Of a DNA stretch of 64,000 bases, positions 19,707 through 33,140 are shown one piece after another. The notes below the pieces were generated by a model, which saw only the letters and a list, made by a program, of their open reading frames with translations, had not been told where the DNA came from and searched no databases. The stretch's first letter is position 1. Every line of letters starts with the position of its first letter. Origin of the DNA: Asterias amurensis (lineage: Eukaryota; Echinodermata; Asteroidea; Forcipulatida; Asteriidae); the NCBI RefSeq assembly GCF_032118995.1, contig NC_092652.1:20940544-21004543 (forward strand), written 5' to 3'. The position numbers and the translations under genes are program-made.

Positions 19707-22700
19707 ATGGCTAATGGAATTGCCAACGTCGTCAGCTTTTGCCAACCTCTGGGCACCAGTGAGACAGTTTGTCACAACATTCCCTGCAGCAGATGGATAC
19801 GTGAGCTGCCATTACTTCCGCCAATACCAATTGACTGTAACGGTAAATGTACGCGTTGTGATGATTTCAATTATATTTATTGTACATTTAAAAAAAATTA
19901 TTAACAAAATGTAAAGTTGTTTAAATTATGTTCACATTACAAATGTCATGGTATAATTTTGTTCCTTGTCACAACGTTCCCTGCTGCAGAAGGCCGCCAC
20001 CAATTCCGGATCCACCATGCCTGCCGCCTAACGGTAAATTAACGCGTGATGATTTCAGATATATATATATATTGTACATTTATCATACCAACTGACAAGG
20101 TACCGATCACTTGTACCGATTCGTTCAGTTCATTTGTTCAAGGTGCAACCAGAATGTGCATTTTACTCAATGACACAATGAAACCATCAAACGTCGTGTT
20201 ATCCCATAGCAAATGATGTGCTCTATTGACCCATTTCACCTGACGTCATCAGCAGAAAAATCTTGGATGCGCCATACTGGTGGGCAATTTCACTGTGCGT
20301 TTTTATATTAACTCTATGCTGCGCGTTATGCAGTGAAAGTGTGCATTTTAGGCGACGCGGCGTTAATACACGTAAACCTAACTTTCACGGTGGCCCACAA
20401 CTGTCACGGCAAAACAAAAAGCGCCACGGCAAAACAAAAAGCGCCACGGCAAAACGAAAAGCGCCACGGCAAAACAAAAAGCGCCACGGCAAAACAAAAA
20501 GCGCCACGGCAAAACAAAAAGCGCCACGGCAAAACAAAAAGCGCCACGGCAAAACAAAAAGCGCCACGGCAAAACAAAAAGCGCAACGGCAAAACAAAAA
20601 GCGCCACGGCAAAACAAAAAGCGCCACGGCAAAACAAAAAGCGCCACGGCAAAACAAAAAGCGCCACGGCAAAACGCAAAGAGCCACGGCAAAACGCAAA
20701 GAGCCACGGCAAAACGCAAAGAGCCACGGCAAAACAAAAAGCGCCACGGCAAAACGCAAAGAGCCACGGCAAAACGCAAAGAGCCACGGCAAAACGCAAA
20801 GAGCCGCGGCAAAACAAAAAGCGCCACGGCAAAACGAGAAGCGCCACGGCAAAACGAAAAAAGCCACGGCAAAACGCAAAGAGCCACGGCAAAACGCAAA
20901 GAGCCACGGCAAAACGCAAAGAGCCACGGCAAAACGAAAAGAGCCACGGCAAAACGAAAAGCATGTGGGTTAAAGGTCAAAAGGAGTCGCGGTGGTTCGG
21001 GATAGGTTATAATGTTCAGCACGCGCAGTGTGCAGTTGATCTTTAGGCCCACGTAACGTGTACACACGTACAGAGGTCCTACATTCACCAGGCTTCACGG
21101 CACATGTAGCATACGCATAATTATCGGTACCGGTCAACTCGGTCCCAAGCCAACTCGGTCCAAGTCAACTCAATCCCAAGTCAACTCGGTCCCAGGTCAA
21201 CTCGGTCCCAAGTCAACTCGGTCCTTCGACCAACCTTCATGTTTTTTTAATTATTTTATTGTACTGTTTCGTGTAAGTTAACTTGATAATATTATTATGT
21301 TCGTGTAAGTTTACTTACTTTTTGTTTTCAACCAACCTTAATGTGTTTTTTAATTTTGATTTTTTTTTATTACGTGTAAGTTAACTGGAAAGTTTTGTTT
21401 ACTATTATTTTTAACAAACATTAATTTTCTCATGTTGTTTCTCAGAAATCGTACTTTTTATTATTTGTTGTATGTGTTTTTGAGAATTTTGTTTTGATAA
21501 AATAAACATACACTGAAAGAAATCAAAGATGATTCAATTGTTAATGTTTGTCAATTAATGTTAATTGTTGAGAGCCATACAAAAAACAATACTGGTTGAA
21601 AGCAAAGAAACATTGAACCCATTGTTTTTCAGTTGCATTTACTCGCCCAACACAATTATGGTAATATTCAAAAGTGAAACAAACACATGTTGAATATAAA
21701 AACAAATGAGACGCTATTGAAGGCATCGAATAAACCCTGGAGATCGGTACACACTCATCTCGTTTAATGTACAAAGTCAAAGGATTTTTGTTTTAGTTAT
21801 TTGTTTTCCAAGTCAAAGAACTTTCCGTCAACCATACTTACCGAGTTGACTTGGGACCGAGTTGACTCATAAGCATAATTATAGCATGCACCGTTAAGGC
21901 TGACGTTTAAAACAAAAAAGGAAGAAAAGAAATAGAAAGGAAATGCCCTTCTGCAGTAATTGCGGGATTGAACTCAGGAGTGCAGACAATTTTTGTTCCA
22001 ATTAATGTGGAAAAGGAGGTGGAAGAGGAGTGGATTTTAAGTGAGGCAGTTAGTTTAGGCTAAACTGATGTTTTAAATTTAAATTTTAGTATTTTTTATA
22101 TTTATGTTCTTCTGTTCTTTTTAAAGATGCTATGTCAGATTTTTGGCCGATTTGACCCAAAAATTTTGATTTAAAATTCAATAGGTATTTTGATGGGGGT
22201 CGAGAAAGTTACACGCTTTCGTTTGAGCCATTGCTCGAAAAGGTCCGCCAGTTATTAGTAGCGGTGAAATAAAGTGCTCAAAATTAGTTTTTGTCGGGAT
22301 CCCGACAATATATCACGTGACCAATTCTTATGTGTTTTATAAGAAACGTTTAAATTTTTGTCAAGGTTCCTGACCATTAAAAGTAAAAGGTTACACTTTT
22401 TTGTTAGAGCGGGTAATACTCCTGAAATACCATTCACTCAAAACAATCTATAACAGTGATGTATACTTCTACGTACTAGTAGTACTATACTTGTAGTAGT
22501 ATACAAAGATTAGTTTAGAACAGAGTGTACTATACTTCTAGCTGCTGGTTAGTACAAAAGTACTCTCCGTATTTTTAGCATATGTTTAGGAACACTGACT
22601 GACCACCACAGCTAGAAACGTCGTCAGTCCAAACTCCAATTGTCGTGTCATGGAAATTTCAAACGTCTCATGACGAGTCATACCAAGGGCTAAAGCCCTA

Positions 22701-25588
22701 GAAATTGACACACTTGTCTGTACTGCCGGTGTACTGACATAAACCAACACGATTTCCGACAACACATTACGTGGGCCTAAAGATCAACAGCGCGTTCTGA
22801 CCATTTATAACCTATCCCATGAATCACCGCGACTCCTTTCGACCTTTAACCCGCATGCTTTTCGTTTTGCCGTGGCTCTTTTCGTTTTGCCGTGGCGCTT
22901 TTCGTTTTGTCGTGGCTCTTTTCGTTTTGCCGTGGCGCTTTTCGTTTTGCCGTGGTTCTTTTTGTTTTGCCGTGGCTCTTTTTGTTTTGCCGTGGCTCTT
23001 TTCGTTTTGCCGTGGCGCTTTTCGTTTTGTCGTGGCTCTTTTCGTTTTGCCGTGGCGCTTTTCGTTTTGCCGTGGTTCTTTTTGTTTTGCCGTGGCTCTT
23101 TTTGTTTTGCCGTGGGGCTTTTCGTTTTGCCGTGGCGCTTTTTGTTTTGCCCTGGCGCGTTTTGTTTTGCCGCGGCGCTTTTCGTTTTGCCGTGGCGCTT
23201 TTTGTTTTGCTGTGGCGCTTTTTGTTTTGCCGTGGCTCTTTTTGTTTTGCCGTGGGGCTTTTCGTTTTGCCGTGGCGCTTTTTGTTTTGCCCTGGCGCGT
23301 TTTGTTTTGCCGCGGCGCTTTTCGTTTTGCCGTGGCGCTTTTTGTTTTGCTGTGGCGCTTTTTGTTTTGCCGTGACAGTTGTGGGCCACCGTACTAACTG
23401 CCCACCAACATGGTGAGCGTGGCATTGGTCGCCGCGTGTGATACGCGTGCAAGGGGTCAATAGCAACATAATTTATCACTTCAATCAGTCCATTGCATGA
23501 TAAGAACTGTATACTACAAACTATACCAAGATCTAGCTATGGTGATTTGACATAGCAGCATTTTGGGGTCAAACAGAATGGTCATCGAGACGAGAGGAAC
23601 AATTTGAATCTGTTACTTTTCACCTGCTTTGAATTTTGAATGTTTTAATCGTGACACATTAGTATTATTGTTTCGATTGTCTGTATTTCGATGAGTGTTT
23701 TATCACCGGGAAAACACTTTTTATGTGTAAGCTCTATAATCATGACTAACGCCGCGTTTGCATTGGACAATTGGGTCTGGTAAAACTACCGGCCCGTCAA
23801 GTTTACCATTTTAAAGTTGGACACTTTTGGTATTACTCAAAAACGTTGTTAGCATAAAAACTTACTTGGTATTGAGTAATGGAGAGCTGTTGATAGTATA
23901 CAACATTGTGAGAAACAGCTCCCTCTGCAGCAGTAACATAGTTTTCGAGAAGAAGTAATTCTCCACCAATTTGATTTCAAGACCTCAGACTTAGATTTTG
24001 AGATCTCGAAATCAAGCATCTGAAAGCACACAACTTCGTGTGACAAGGTTTTTTTTTCTTTCATTATTATCTTGCAACTTCGACGACAAACGTAGCTCAA
24101 ATTTACACAGGTTTGTTGCTTTATGCATATGTTGAGATAATTATACCAAGTGCGAAGGCTGGTCTTTGAAAACTACCAATAGTGTCCAGTGTCTTTAAGT
24201 CCAATGCGAACACGGCTTAAATAAATCGAATTTCATCTAATTTAACTCTCTCTTAATTAATTGTTTATCAACAGTGATCGACACTACGACACCTATGCCC
24301 ACTACGACACCCATGGACACTACGACACCTATGGACACTACGACACCTATGGACACTACGACACCCATGGACACTACGACACATATGCCCACTACGACAT
24401 CCTTACCTAGTGGCGGTATGACAGAGGTGTCCACCCCGATCTCTCCACCATCAGATAATGCAGTGTGTTGGTGGATTGTTCTTATAATAGCAGCAGTAGG
24501 CCTACTGCTAATAATTCTATTGATCTGGAAGCGAAGGTGAGAAACCGATAATTTTTATGGTTGTAAGATCATCAATGGGTTAAAATCACCACTGCCTAAT
24601 ACATGCCTTTACGACTCACAACCAACAATCCTGGGTCAGTGATTGACCCAGCGGTGTCAACATGACCCGGGTTAGATCACACTGACACAGAAGCCGACTC
24701 AGAATTTCACAGTCATTAAAATTTTAATTCAATTGGCTTTATCCAATGTTTTCAGTTTGCTGTACCTCATTTTATGGAACAATCTCCCTCTTCATCATAA
24801 TTTATAGCCGAATTATCGCCTTTTTGCTATGCAGGTCTTTCAGGGTAATTAACTGCCTCTGTTCTTCAAAACCTCGTGACGAAGTTCCACCTGACGTTGG
24901 ACTTTTTGTTGAGCCTGTCGAGCTTGTTGAGCCTGGCGTTATTGAGTTGCATGCACGTTCAACTGACGTGGAACCGCCGCCACATCGTTACGAGGAGATT
25001 GGAAATGCAGCACCAGTACAGCCAGAATCTGTGCTGCTCTACGAGACAAGTTTTGGTAATGAAGGGCAACTTCGTGGTGTACATGCTGACCATGACGTGG
25101 AACTACATGCTGACCATGCAGGCGTTGAAGAACGTTCAACTGACGTGGAAACAACCCCCAATATTTACGAGGGAATCAGTAATGCAGCACCAGTAGAGCC
25201 AGAAGCTAAACTGTTCACCGAGTCAAGTTTTGGTAATGAAGGGCAACTTCGTGGTGTACATGCTGACCATGACGTGGAACTACATGCTGACCATGCAGGC
25301 GTTGAAGAACGTTCAACTGACGTGGAAACAACCCCCAATATTTACGAGGGAATCAGTAATGCAGCACCAGTAGAGCCAGAAGCTAAACTGTTCACCGAGT
25401 CAAGTTTTGGTAATGAAGGGCAACTTCGTGGTGTACATGCTGACCATGACGTGGAACTACATGCTGACCATGCAGGCGTTGAAGAACGTTCAACTGACGT
25501 GGAAACAACCCCCAATATTTACGAGGGAATCAGTAATGCAGCACCAGTAGAGCCAGAAGCTAAACTGTTCAACAAAATTTCCATTTGA
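19707..25588 (+). CDS. Gene A2: membrane protein with shorter stalk and expanded tail (3 exons)
   Basis: Exons are 19707-19842, 24275-24536 and 24835-25588 (136, 262 and 754 bp), giving 383 residues. Compared with A1, the stalk has lost two six-residue repeats (36 bp). The tail has gained two perfect-looking 177-bp repeats, giving YEEI near residue 185 and YEGI near 244, 303 and 362. Both changes keep the frame. A two-base insertion just before the ATG (ACCAATATCATGG) would break any reading frame entering from upstream. This argues that this ATG is the real start and that what precedes it is leader. The membrane span and basic stop-transfer residues are unchanged from A1. It is the longest intact member of the cluster. 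Extracellular ligand and partners are unknown. Confidence 0.7.
20405..20962. repeat. left-arm 20-bp array, about 28 units (A2)
   Basis: Same unit and same outer-to-inner variant order as in A1, with about eight more units, mostly AACAAAAAGCGC types at the outer end. Confidence 0.85.
22859..23374. repeat. right-arm 20-bp array, about 26 units (A2)
   Basis: It is twice as long as in A1. The extra length is higher-order: a run of about 120 bp (six units) from about 22876 is repeated next to itself, and a run of about 140 bp (seven units) from about 23116 is also repeated. Confidence 0.8.
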
Positions 25589-25770
25589 TGGATATTGCCT
25601 GTTACTGGTATTCAGCTGTTGTTGGCTTATCCTGAAAACCACATCGAAATTTGGTTGGAAATCCTGTTTTTATGAAGGCAAAATTTCATGCTTAGCAAAT
25701 TTTTGTGCTTAGCAGCTCTATGAAATTGGGCCCTGCTCTATGAGTTACTGTTTTGGAAATCGGATGAAAA

Positions 25771-25941
25771 ATGCTCCACGCAGAATTAACACGCGTTGTT
25801 AACATTATCGTTGTCGTTCTGTTTATCGCGGCCTGTGTGGCCGGGCCTTTAGCCTTGCTCAAGGCAGTCGCACTATTTACCTCGAAAAAGACGCCGTATC
25901 AACCCATCCAACAAGTTTGTGGTAGAAGAGGTGTGCTATGA
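25771..25941 (+). CDS. short membrane ORF downstream of A2 (56 residues)
   Basis: Counterpart of 7974-8147 with one histidine codon fewer and a Lys-to-Gln change near residue 48. The membrane span is identical. Same doubts apply. Confidence 0.3.
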   Translation: MLHAELTRVVNIIVVVLFIAACVAGPLALLKAVALFTSKKTPYQPIQQVCGRRGVL

Positions 25942-26761
25942 ATCCCACAAAGACAGTTTGGACACCACAAAAGGCTCGATGGCTAAATCAACAAAACACA
26001 CAGAGTCAAGTCTTTATATCATTGAAGTCCTACAAAGTGAAACATTAATTCTTAATCATCATGGAGGAAGTTTGATGTAGAAGAGGGGGTGTGCCACAGT
26101 GACAAATCTACACGATAGTTCAGACATCACAAAAGGCTCGATGGCCAAATCAACAAACCACAGGGTCAAGTTTCCCTAAGCAATGAATTATCTACGTCGC
26201 CGAAAAAAAAACCTCAATCAATATGGTTTGGTGGAGTTATTTGTGGTTGTATTATTTAACAATGAGCTCACTTTATAAAAACAGTCGATGAAGGCACTTT
26301 CGCATAAAATAATCACAAGGTGAAATCTGGACGGGTTCCATTTATACGAGGCATTGCGCCAAAAGAATGTTGAAGGATTGTGTAAAAATTCCTACTAGTA
26401 ACCCTTTGCAGAAGAAAAAATTCCGCCTGAAATCCCTTCGAAGTTTGAAAAAAAAATGGCATTTAATTTCGAAAAAAAGAAAACGACCCTGTCAGATCAC
26501 CTCTAAAATGACACTGCATACACCGTCGCGTCTGCTCAAAGTTTGACCGAGAGTGTGCAAGTTTCGCACGTATATAGGAACTTCCGGTATCAAAGTTGGT
26601 TCTATTTCAACTGTGACTTCATTTCTAAATCAAGCTTTTTGGAGGCTTAACAACTGATATCTGTTTACATACTTCGAAGTGAAATATTTCTTGAAATGCT
26701 TTATATGCTATCGAATTCTAATGTATAGTTCCAAAAGTATGTGTTGCTATTAGGCATAAAA

Positions 26762-27406
26762 ATGTTATGTTCGCGTAACCCGACCTACCCTAAAAATACG
26801 GTCGACCCTGGGTATTTTCATTTTTATTTTTAAATAAATTTAAAGATTAAAATCTATTAAAGCCATTTACACTTTCAGTACAGAAAAAAAGGTTCACAGA
26901 TTTACAAATAATTTACAGGGTTTACAGAAGGTAAGATTTCTCTTGAAATATTGTTCCATGAAATGCTTTACTTTTTGAGAAAACATTTAAACAATATCAA
27001 TTCTCGATAGCGAGAATTACGGATTTATTTTAAACACATGTCATGACACGGCGAAACGCACGGAAACAAGAGTGGGTTTACCCGTTATTTTCTCCCGACT
27101 CCGATGACCGACTGAGCCTAAAAAAAAATATATTAAAGTTTGTTATTTTATATATAAGTTGTGATACACGAAGTGTGGGACTTGGACAATACTGATTACC
27201 GAAAGTGTGTAATGGCTTTAAAGACAGGTCATCAAGAGTTAAAAAATATTTACTATCTGTTGTGTGTAGCCTTGTTTTCTTTTGTTATCGTGTATACGAC
27301 CGGCTTAAACAACAGGAAAACTTGTCATTTTCGTTACTGGGAGGGAGAAGAAAAAATCCCTACCTACCTACCCTATTTTTTGGGGCCCGTTACGCCAACA
27401 TAACAT
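26762..27406. mobile_element. 645-bp MITE upstream of B2
   Basis: Same length and ends as the copy at 8953-9597. Confidence 0.6.
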
Positions 27407-28172
27407 ATTTTTGTGTATGCCTTAGTTTAAGCGAATTCCAAACGATACATTCCCTTCAAACGCTACACAACCGACAGTTTCAGGTGTGCGCGATTCGATC
27501 ATTTTCTTCAATTACTTTTATTCTATTTCTTTGGTCTCACGTAGTTTATTTGCTATAGTCATATTGTTTGGAAACTAGTTTGTCGTTATTATGTGGAAGT
27601 AAAGTAAATTTGTCAATAATTTCTTTTTTAATATGACTTGAACAATGTGTTATTCCTTTTCTTTTCTCTTCTGTAAAAGTACGTAGAAAAACTGCATAAA
27701 CTTACTCTGCCAGAAATTAACCAGATTCATATGGTAAACATTGAGTGTATACACTTTAACATTCCTTTCATAGCAAGGTTGGCTACAAGAGGTCAGACTT
27801 TTTCTAATTCTTGACCCTGTTTCTTTGTATTAAACGATTCGACTCATGACCTTTATTGTAGCGGTATATTTCTAGCCTTGTTTTCAAGGCGCTCGCGGCT
27901 TCCTGGATTAAAAAAATCACGAACAGCGCCAACATTGGTGCTCGCACAGACATAAAGAACCTTATTCTAAAAATTGTTGGTGAATTTTTCACCCTTAAAA
28001 CACAAACTTGTTATCATCACCTCCTCATTCGCCCATTGCTTTACACGTTGTTTTGCTTGCGATTTGCGGAATTTGCCCAAGGTTTGGGGTAAAGTCGGTT
28101 GCTGTCAAAATAACGGCACCCAGACGTTGATTTCCATAGGTGCTGCCCGTCTTTGTGTCTGTGGGTGCTCGC

Positions 28173-28282
28173 CATAGAGTTATATATAAGACCTAGAGGG
28201 CGCACTGGCCTATTATTATACGTGGCGTTTGTGCACGAAGCATCACTCGTGCGCCCTCTAGTTCTTATAATATAACTCTATG
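28173..28282. mobile_element. 110-bp hAT-like MITE, unit 2 copy
   Basis: Same ends and GTGCTCGC flanks as 10364-10473. Confidence 0.65.
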
Positions 28283-28649
28283 GTGCTCGCGCGGTTTGCG
28301 ATGTACTCGGGTCATACGGGAAGCCGCGAGCGCCTTGACTTAAGTCTACAACAGGCCCAGACGGGGAGAAAGATTATCAAAGGGCTCCCCCATGTGACGG
28401 GATTGCAGAGGGGAATTCCCTACCGTCATAAGCCCAGATGTCAAAATTACATGCTGATCGTCTTTTGTCTGTTAATCAGCAGATTACCAGAGTGTTCATT
28501 TTTTTAAGTTTCATTTTTCAACTCAAAATTAAAAAGATACAAACACTCATTGTTTACCACGTTGACCATCGTTGACGATACGTACATGTCTTTGTGTAAA
28601 CAACTTGCTTGAAAATGTTGTAATTTTAAGTGGTTTGTGTTTGCTGATA

Positions 28650-29039
28650 TTAAAGGAACACGTTGCCTTGGATCGGACGAGTTGGTCAAAACAAAAGCGT
28701 TTGTAACCGTTTTTTATAAAATGCATATGGTTGGAAAGATGTTTTAAAAGTAGAATACAATGATCCACACAAGTTTGCCTCGAAATTGCGTGGTTTTCCC
28801 TCTACTGTGCGAACTTACATGGTCGGCCATTTATGGGAGTCAAAATTTTGACCCCCATAAATGGCCGACGTGTTAGTCGACGAGGTAAAAGGAAAACCAC
28901 GCAATTTCGAGGCATGTTTGTGTGGATCATTGTATTCTACTTTTACAACATCTTTCTACCCATATGCATTTTATAAAAAACGGTTACAAACGCTTTTCAA
29001 AGACCAACTCGACCGATCCAAGGCAACGTGTTCCTTTAA
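28650..29039. mobile_element. 390-bp near-palindromic MITE, unit 2 copy
   Basis: Same ends and palindromic centre as 10826-11214. Confidence 0.65.
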
Positions 29040-29612
29040 TTTGAAAAGAATCGAAACAATTGTCTTTTTTATTCCCTTTTTATGTAGATGGCATTTTTAT
29101 AAGGCCAAGGGGTCAATCAAAACAAATAAATGTACAGTTTTCATTTCTATAACTCTACCTTTGCGTTTAGGCTAAAGTGACTTAAGTATAGAATTCATAC
29201 CTCTGCCCACTTTCGTCAAGAGTTCATCCGCTTGGTACATTATATAGCATTTCGAGGGACCCCACAACACCCCGTGTGCATGCCATGGCTGTGCACAGCC
29301 ATGTCATGCGCACGGGGTGTTCTTTTTGTTATCCAGATATAAGTCTGCTGGTGCAGAACACTGTCTGAATGCCATAGTCATAGGCAGTCATGTAAGAAAG
29401 GCATAATTGTTGGTGTAAGAATAGTTGTCGTGGTTCACAAGGAAGTATCATTATTTTGATGGTGCACCAGTGTTGCCGTTTGCTTCCCAGGAATATAGAG
29501 CGTATAATATTGGAACGCATCTACGTGTGTATACATTGTTCTAGTTTGTTGTTGTTGTTGTTGTTGTTGTTGTTTTGTTTATCGACCACTGAGGAGTTCA
29601 ACAAGACCAATC

Positions 29613-32561
29613 ATGGCTAGTGGAATTGCCAACGTCGTCAGCTTTTGCCAACCTCTGGGGACCAGTGAGACAGTTTGTCACGTTCCCAGCAGCAGAAGGC
29701 TGATGTGTGACCTGCCAAAACTTCCGCCAATACCAATTGACTGTTGCGGTAAATTTCAATTATATTTATTGTGCATTTATTAATTAAACAAAATTAACAA
29801 AGTGTAAAGTTCAAAATGCAAATGGCATGGAATATTGTTGTTCCTAATTTCAATTGTCTTTTACCAGTGCTCATTTTTGTAAACAATTGCCTTTTATTAT
29901 CATACAAACTGGCAAGGGGCTGATTCGTTCAGTTCATCGATTAAAATATCCAAGATGCAGCAGAATGTGCATTTTACTCAGTGACACAATGAAACTATCA
30001 AACATCGTACTATCACATAGCAACTGATGTGCTTTACCCATAGCAACATCATTTGGAGTCTTAGTTTTAACCATTCACTTCAATCAGCTCATTGCATAAT
30101 AAGAACTGTATACTGCAAACCATAAAAAGATCAAGCTGGTCACCTATACTATGGTGATTTGACATCGCAGCATTTTGGGGTCAAACCTAATGGTTATTGA
30201 GGGGAGGAAACCCAAATACAGGCACTATAATTAGTTCTAAATTCATTAAAATATCCTGCTTGTGGCCTGTAGTGTTTTTTGTACTGTTTTATGGTAAACA
30301 AAATAATTTTATGTAATTTTTGAAAACTTGATGCATAAAGACGGAAATGAATTTCACATCGTGAATAATAAAATGAACTGAAACTGAAATTGAATTGAAA
30401 TTTTCTGTTGTACTATAACAGTCGATCCACCAACATGCCCGCTGTTGTGCACTGATGGTACTACGACACCTGGGCCCGGTTGCGGTACCGCTCCAATGCC
30501 ACCTGATAGTACCACTCCAATGCCACCTGATGGCGGTACTTGTATACCTTGTATACCTAGTATACCTATAGCAGTTATGGCCATGGCCATAGTTATAACT
30601 GTATTTATCTGGAAGAGAAGGTAAGACGCCGAGAGCTTCATATTATCGTCGTGATCAAAGAGTTTAACTCACCATAAGTTATATCTAATTCGTGCCGTTG
30701 TGACTCATAGAACACACTTTAAAAATCCCGGGTCAGTGATTGACCCAAGATTCCGGGTCCCCGTGGGAGTATGACCCATTATGGGTCAACATGACCCAAA
30801 ACGTGTGTCACAATGACCTGGGTCAGGTCACAATGACCCGGGTCAGATCACACTGACGTAGAATCCGAGTCAACAGCTTATTTTGTAATCGTTTCCGGGT
30901 CAGTCCTGGGACACGGAATCTGTCACTTCTGACCCTTGTTTTGAAAGAGCAGTCTTAATAACTGAATTTATTTTACTAATTTATCCAAGTTAAAGTAAAG
31001 ATTTCGAGCCATATCAGAGAGTGGCGAGTATGACACATGTATAATCATTTACTTTTTTCAAAAATAATCAATTTATGGTAGTGATAGAAATATCTTCCCA
31101 AGTATTACCCAAATAATATATAATAACAATAATAATAATATGGATTTATAACGCGCACTTCTCCAGAAAACCAATCTAGGCGCCTACACAAAATGAAAAC
31201 AATAGAAAATCAAACATAATGTAACTTATACCCAATGAAAGTCTAAGTGAACAAGTGTGTTTTTAGTTCCCTCTTGAAATTGTTCAGTGATGTTGTTTGG
31301 CGAAGTGAGACAGGGAACTTATTCTATAGGGCAGGAGCAGCTTTGGCGAAAGCACGGTCTCCGTACCTAATTGTTCTAGACCTTGGCTCTACCAGCAAGT
31401 GAGATCCAGCAGACCATAGGGCACATCTGCTGTGCTATAGTTGAGATTAGTTCACAAATATACTGTGGGGCTTGTCCATGCAGAACTTTGAACACAAGAA
31501 GGCAGATTTTGAAGGTGATCCTCTTTGCAATGGGGAGCCAATGTAGGCGTCTTATATAGGACAGCCGAAATGCGGTCGTATTTTCTGGCTTGGACAACGA
31601 CTCGAGCAGCATTATTATGTACACGTTGCAGACGAGAAGTAGATGTAGCTGGAAGCCCAACCAAGAGCAAGTTGCAACAATCCAAGCGGGAGGAGACCAG
31701 AGCATGGATGACTTTCTCAGCTGTATCCAGAGACAAGTATTTGCGAATTTTGGCTATGGAAGTTAGCGCTTTTGCACACGCTTGAGATGTGTGATTCCAT
31801 GTTGAACAGCTTGACGAACACAACTCCAAGATTTATAAATCCAACGGTTCTTTTCAGAACCACCCCCAACTCATTTAGAGATAGTTATTACATGGTGTTA
31901 CCGCAAATTCTTCTTTCCACCATGCAAAGTTTCAAATCCTATTTAACTCCTAGATTGCGTGCACTATTGGAGGCGGACAGATCGTGGTTGTTGATTGAGA
32001 ACTGTTGTGATGTAAACTTTGCACGGTCGTGTCGCGATCCCACAACAAGAACCTGTGCCATAATAATATTTGTTAACCCTGCTATGTATTTTGTCTTACT
32101 GCTCCCACAATGTATTGTGTTCTCAACGTAATTACCCTGTAAATTTGTGACTTCAATCGTTTTGATGTCATCGTAAAAGTCTTCTCCTGTTTTGTTACTT
32201 CATGTTCTTCATCATTTTAACCCCAAATTATCGCAACTTTTTGTTTTGCAGTTATTTCAAAGACTGGTTAAATTCTTCAAAATCTCATGACAACGAGTCA
32301 ATTTCTGGTACCAATGGTCAACATAATGTAGTACTTCAAGAAGTTGAGTCTGTCAAGTCTGTTGAGTCTTGCGTTGAGTTGCATGCACGTTCAACTGACG
32401 TGGAACCGCCGCCACATCGTTACGAGGAGATTGGAAATGCAGCACCAGTGCAGCCAGAATCTAAGCTGCTCTACGAGACAAGTTTTGGTAACGTTGAGGG
32501 CAACCCTCGTGATGAACTACATGTTGACTCCCATGACGGAACTACCCTGACGTTGAACTAA
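29613..32561 (+). CDS. Gene B2: membrane protein with Pro/Cys-rich stalk and YEEI tail (3 exons)
   Basis: Exons are 29613-29748, 30422-30620 and 32252-32561 (136, 199 and 310 bp), giving 214 residues, phases 1 and 2. The stalk is intermediate between A and B1: it has TTTPGPG, two PMPPD-like repeats and extra cysteines before the span (about residues 93-109, VMAMAIVITVFIW, then Lys-Arg-Ser). The first base of exon 3 is T rather than G, turning the junction Arg into Ser. The tail keeps RYEEI at 168-172 and LLYETSF at 184-190, unlike B1 and B3, so it is the least reduced B gene. Intron 2 has gained an L2-like LINE (31113-32052). The next cluster member downstream (A3) lacks a first exon of its own. 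Confidence 0.66.
31113..32052 (-). mobile_element. L2-like LINE fragment in B2 intron 2
   Basis: On the - strand, from about 31829 to 31300, reverse transcriptase C-terminal motifs appear (SRLDCCNLLLVGLP, LQRVHNNAARVV, LHWLPIAKRITFKI, YGDRAFAKAAPAL). They are spread over shifted frames with a stop in the last motif. The 3' end carries ATT-type microsatellite. B1, B3 and AB4 lack it at the same point of intron 2, so it inserted after B1 and B2 separated. Confidence 0.75.
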
Positions 32562-33110
32562 AGATGCACGTTCAACTGACGTGGAAACAACCCCCAATGT
32601 TTACGAGGGAACCAGTAATGCAGCACTAGTAGAGCCATAATCTAAGCTGCTCTACGAGACAAGTTTTGGTAAAGTTTAGGGCAACCCTCGTGTTGAACTA
32701 CATGTTGACCATGACGTTGAACTACATACTGACCCTGACGTTGAACTAAAGATGCACGTTCAAACGACCCCAAAATGTTTACGAGGAGATTGGAAATGCA
32801 GCACCAGTAGAGCAATAATCTAATATGCTAGACTAGACAAATGGTAACATATAGGGCAACCTCCGTGTTGAACTACATTTTAACTCTCATGACGTTGAAC
32901 TACATGGTGACCCTGACGTTGAACTATACCATGCACGTTCAACTGACGTGGAAACGACGTGGAACACCGAATGTTTACGAGGGAATCAGTAATGCAGTAG
33001 AGCCATAATCTAAGCTGCTATATATACGAGTCAAGTTTTGGTATAACGTTTAGGAAAACCCCGCGTTGAACTCAAATGTTGACCATGACGTTGAACAAAA
33101 TGGTTATGAG
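32562..33110 (+). pseudogene. worn tail-repeat DNA downstream of B2
   Basis: Degenerate repeats of the tail exon continue past the B2 stop, with recurring TTTACGAGG and CGTTCAACTGACGTGGAA, interrupted by stops. Confidence 0.6.
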
Positions 33111-33122
33111 TCGACTCGAGGG

Positions 33123-33140
33123 GATCACTATATAAATGCA
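33123..33140. other. empty target site of the mariner-like element
   Basis: GATCACTATATAAATGCA is continuous here. At 14381-14390/15408-15417 and at the unit 3 copy the same bases are split by the element with TA on each side. Confidence 0.7.

Larger units (their letters stand above)
20226..23460. mobile_element. foldback element in A2 intron 1
   Basis: Same tips and TA flanks as the A1 copy, but without the 713-bp MITE. Left array 20405-20962 (about 28 units), right array 22859-23374 (about 26 units), nested 16-bp-repeat element 21109-21889. The arms are longer and more balanced than in A1. Confidence 0.7.
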
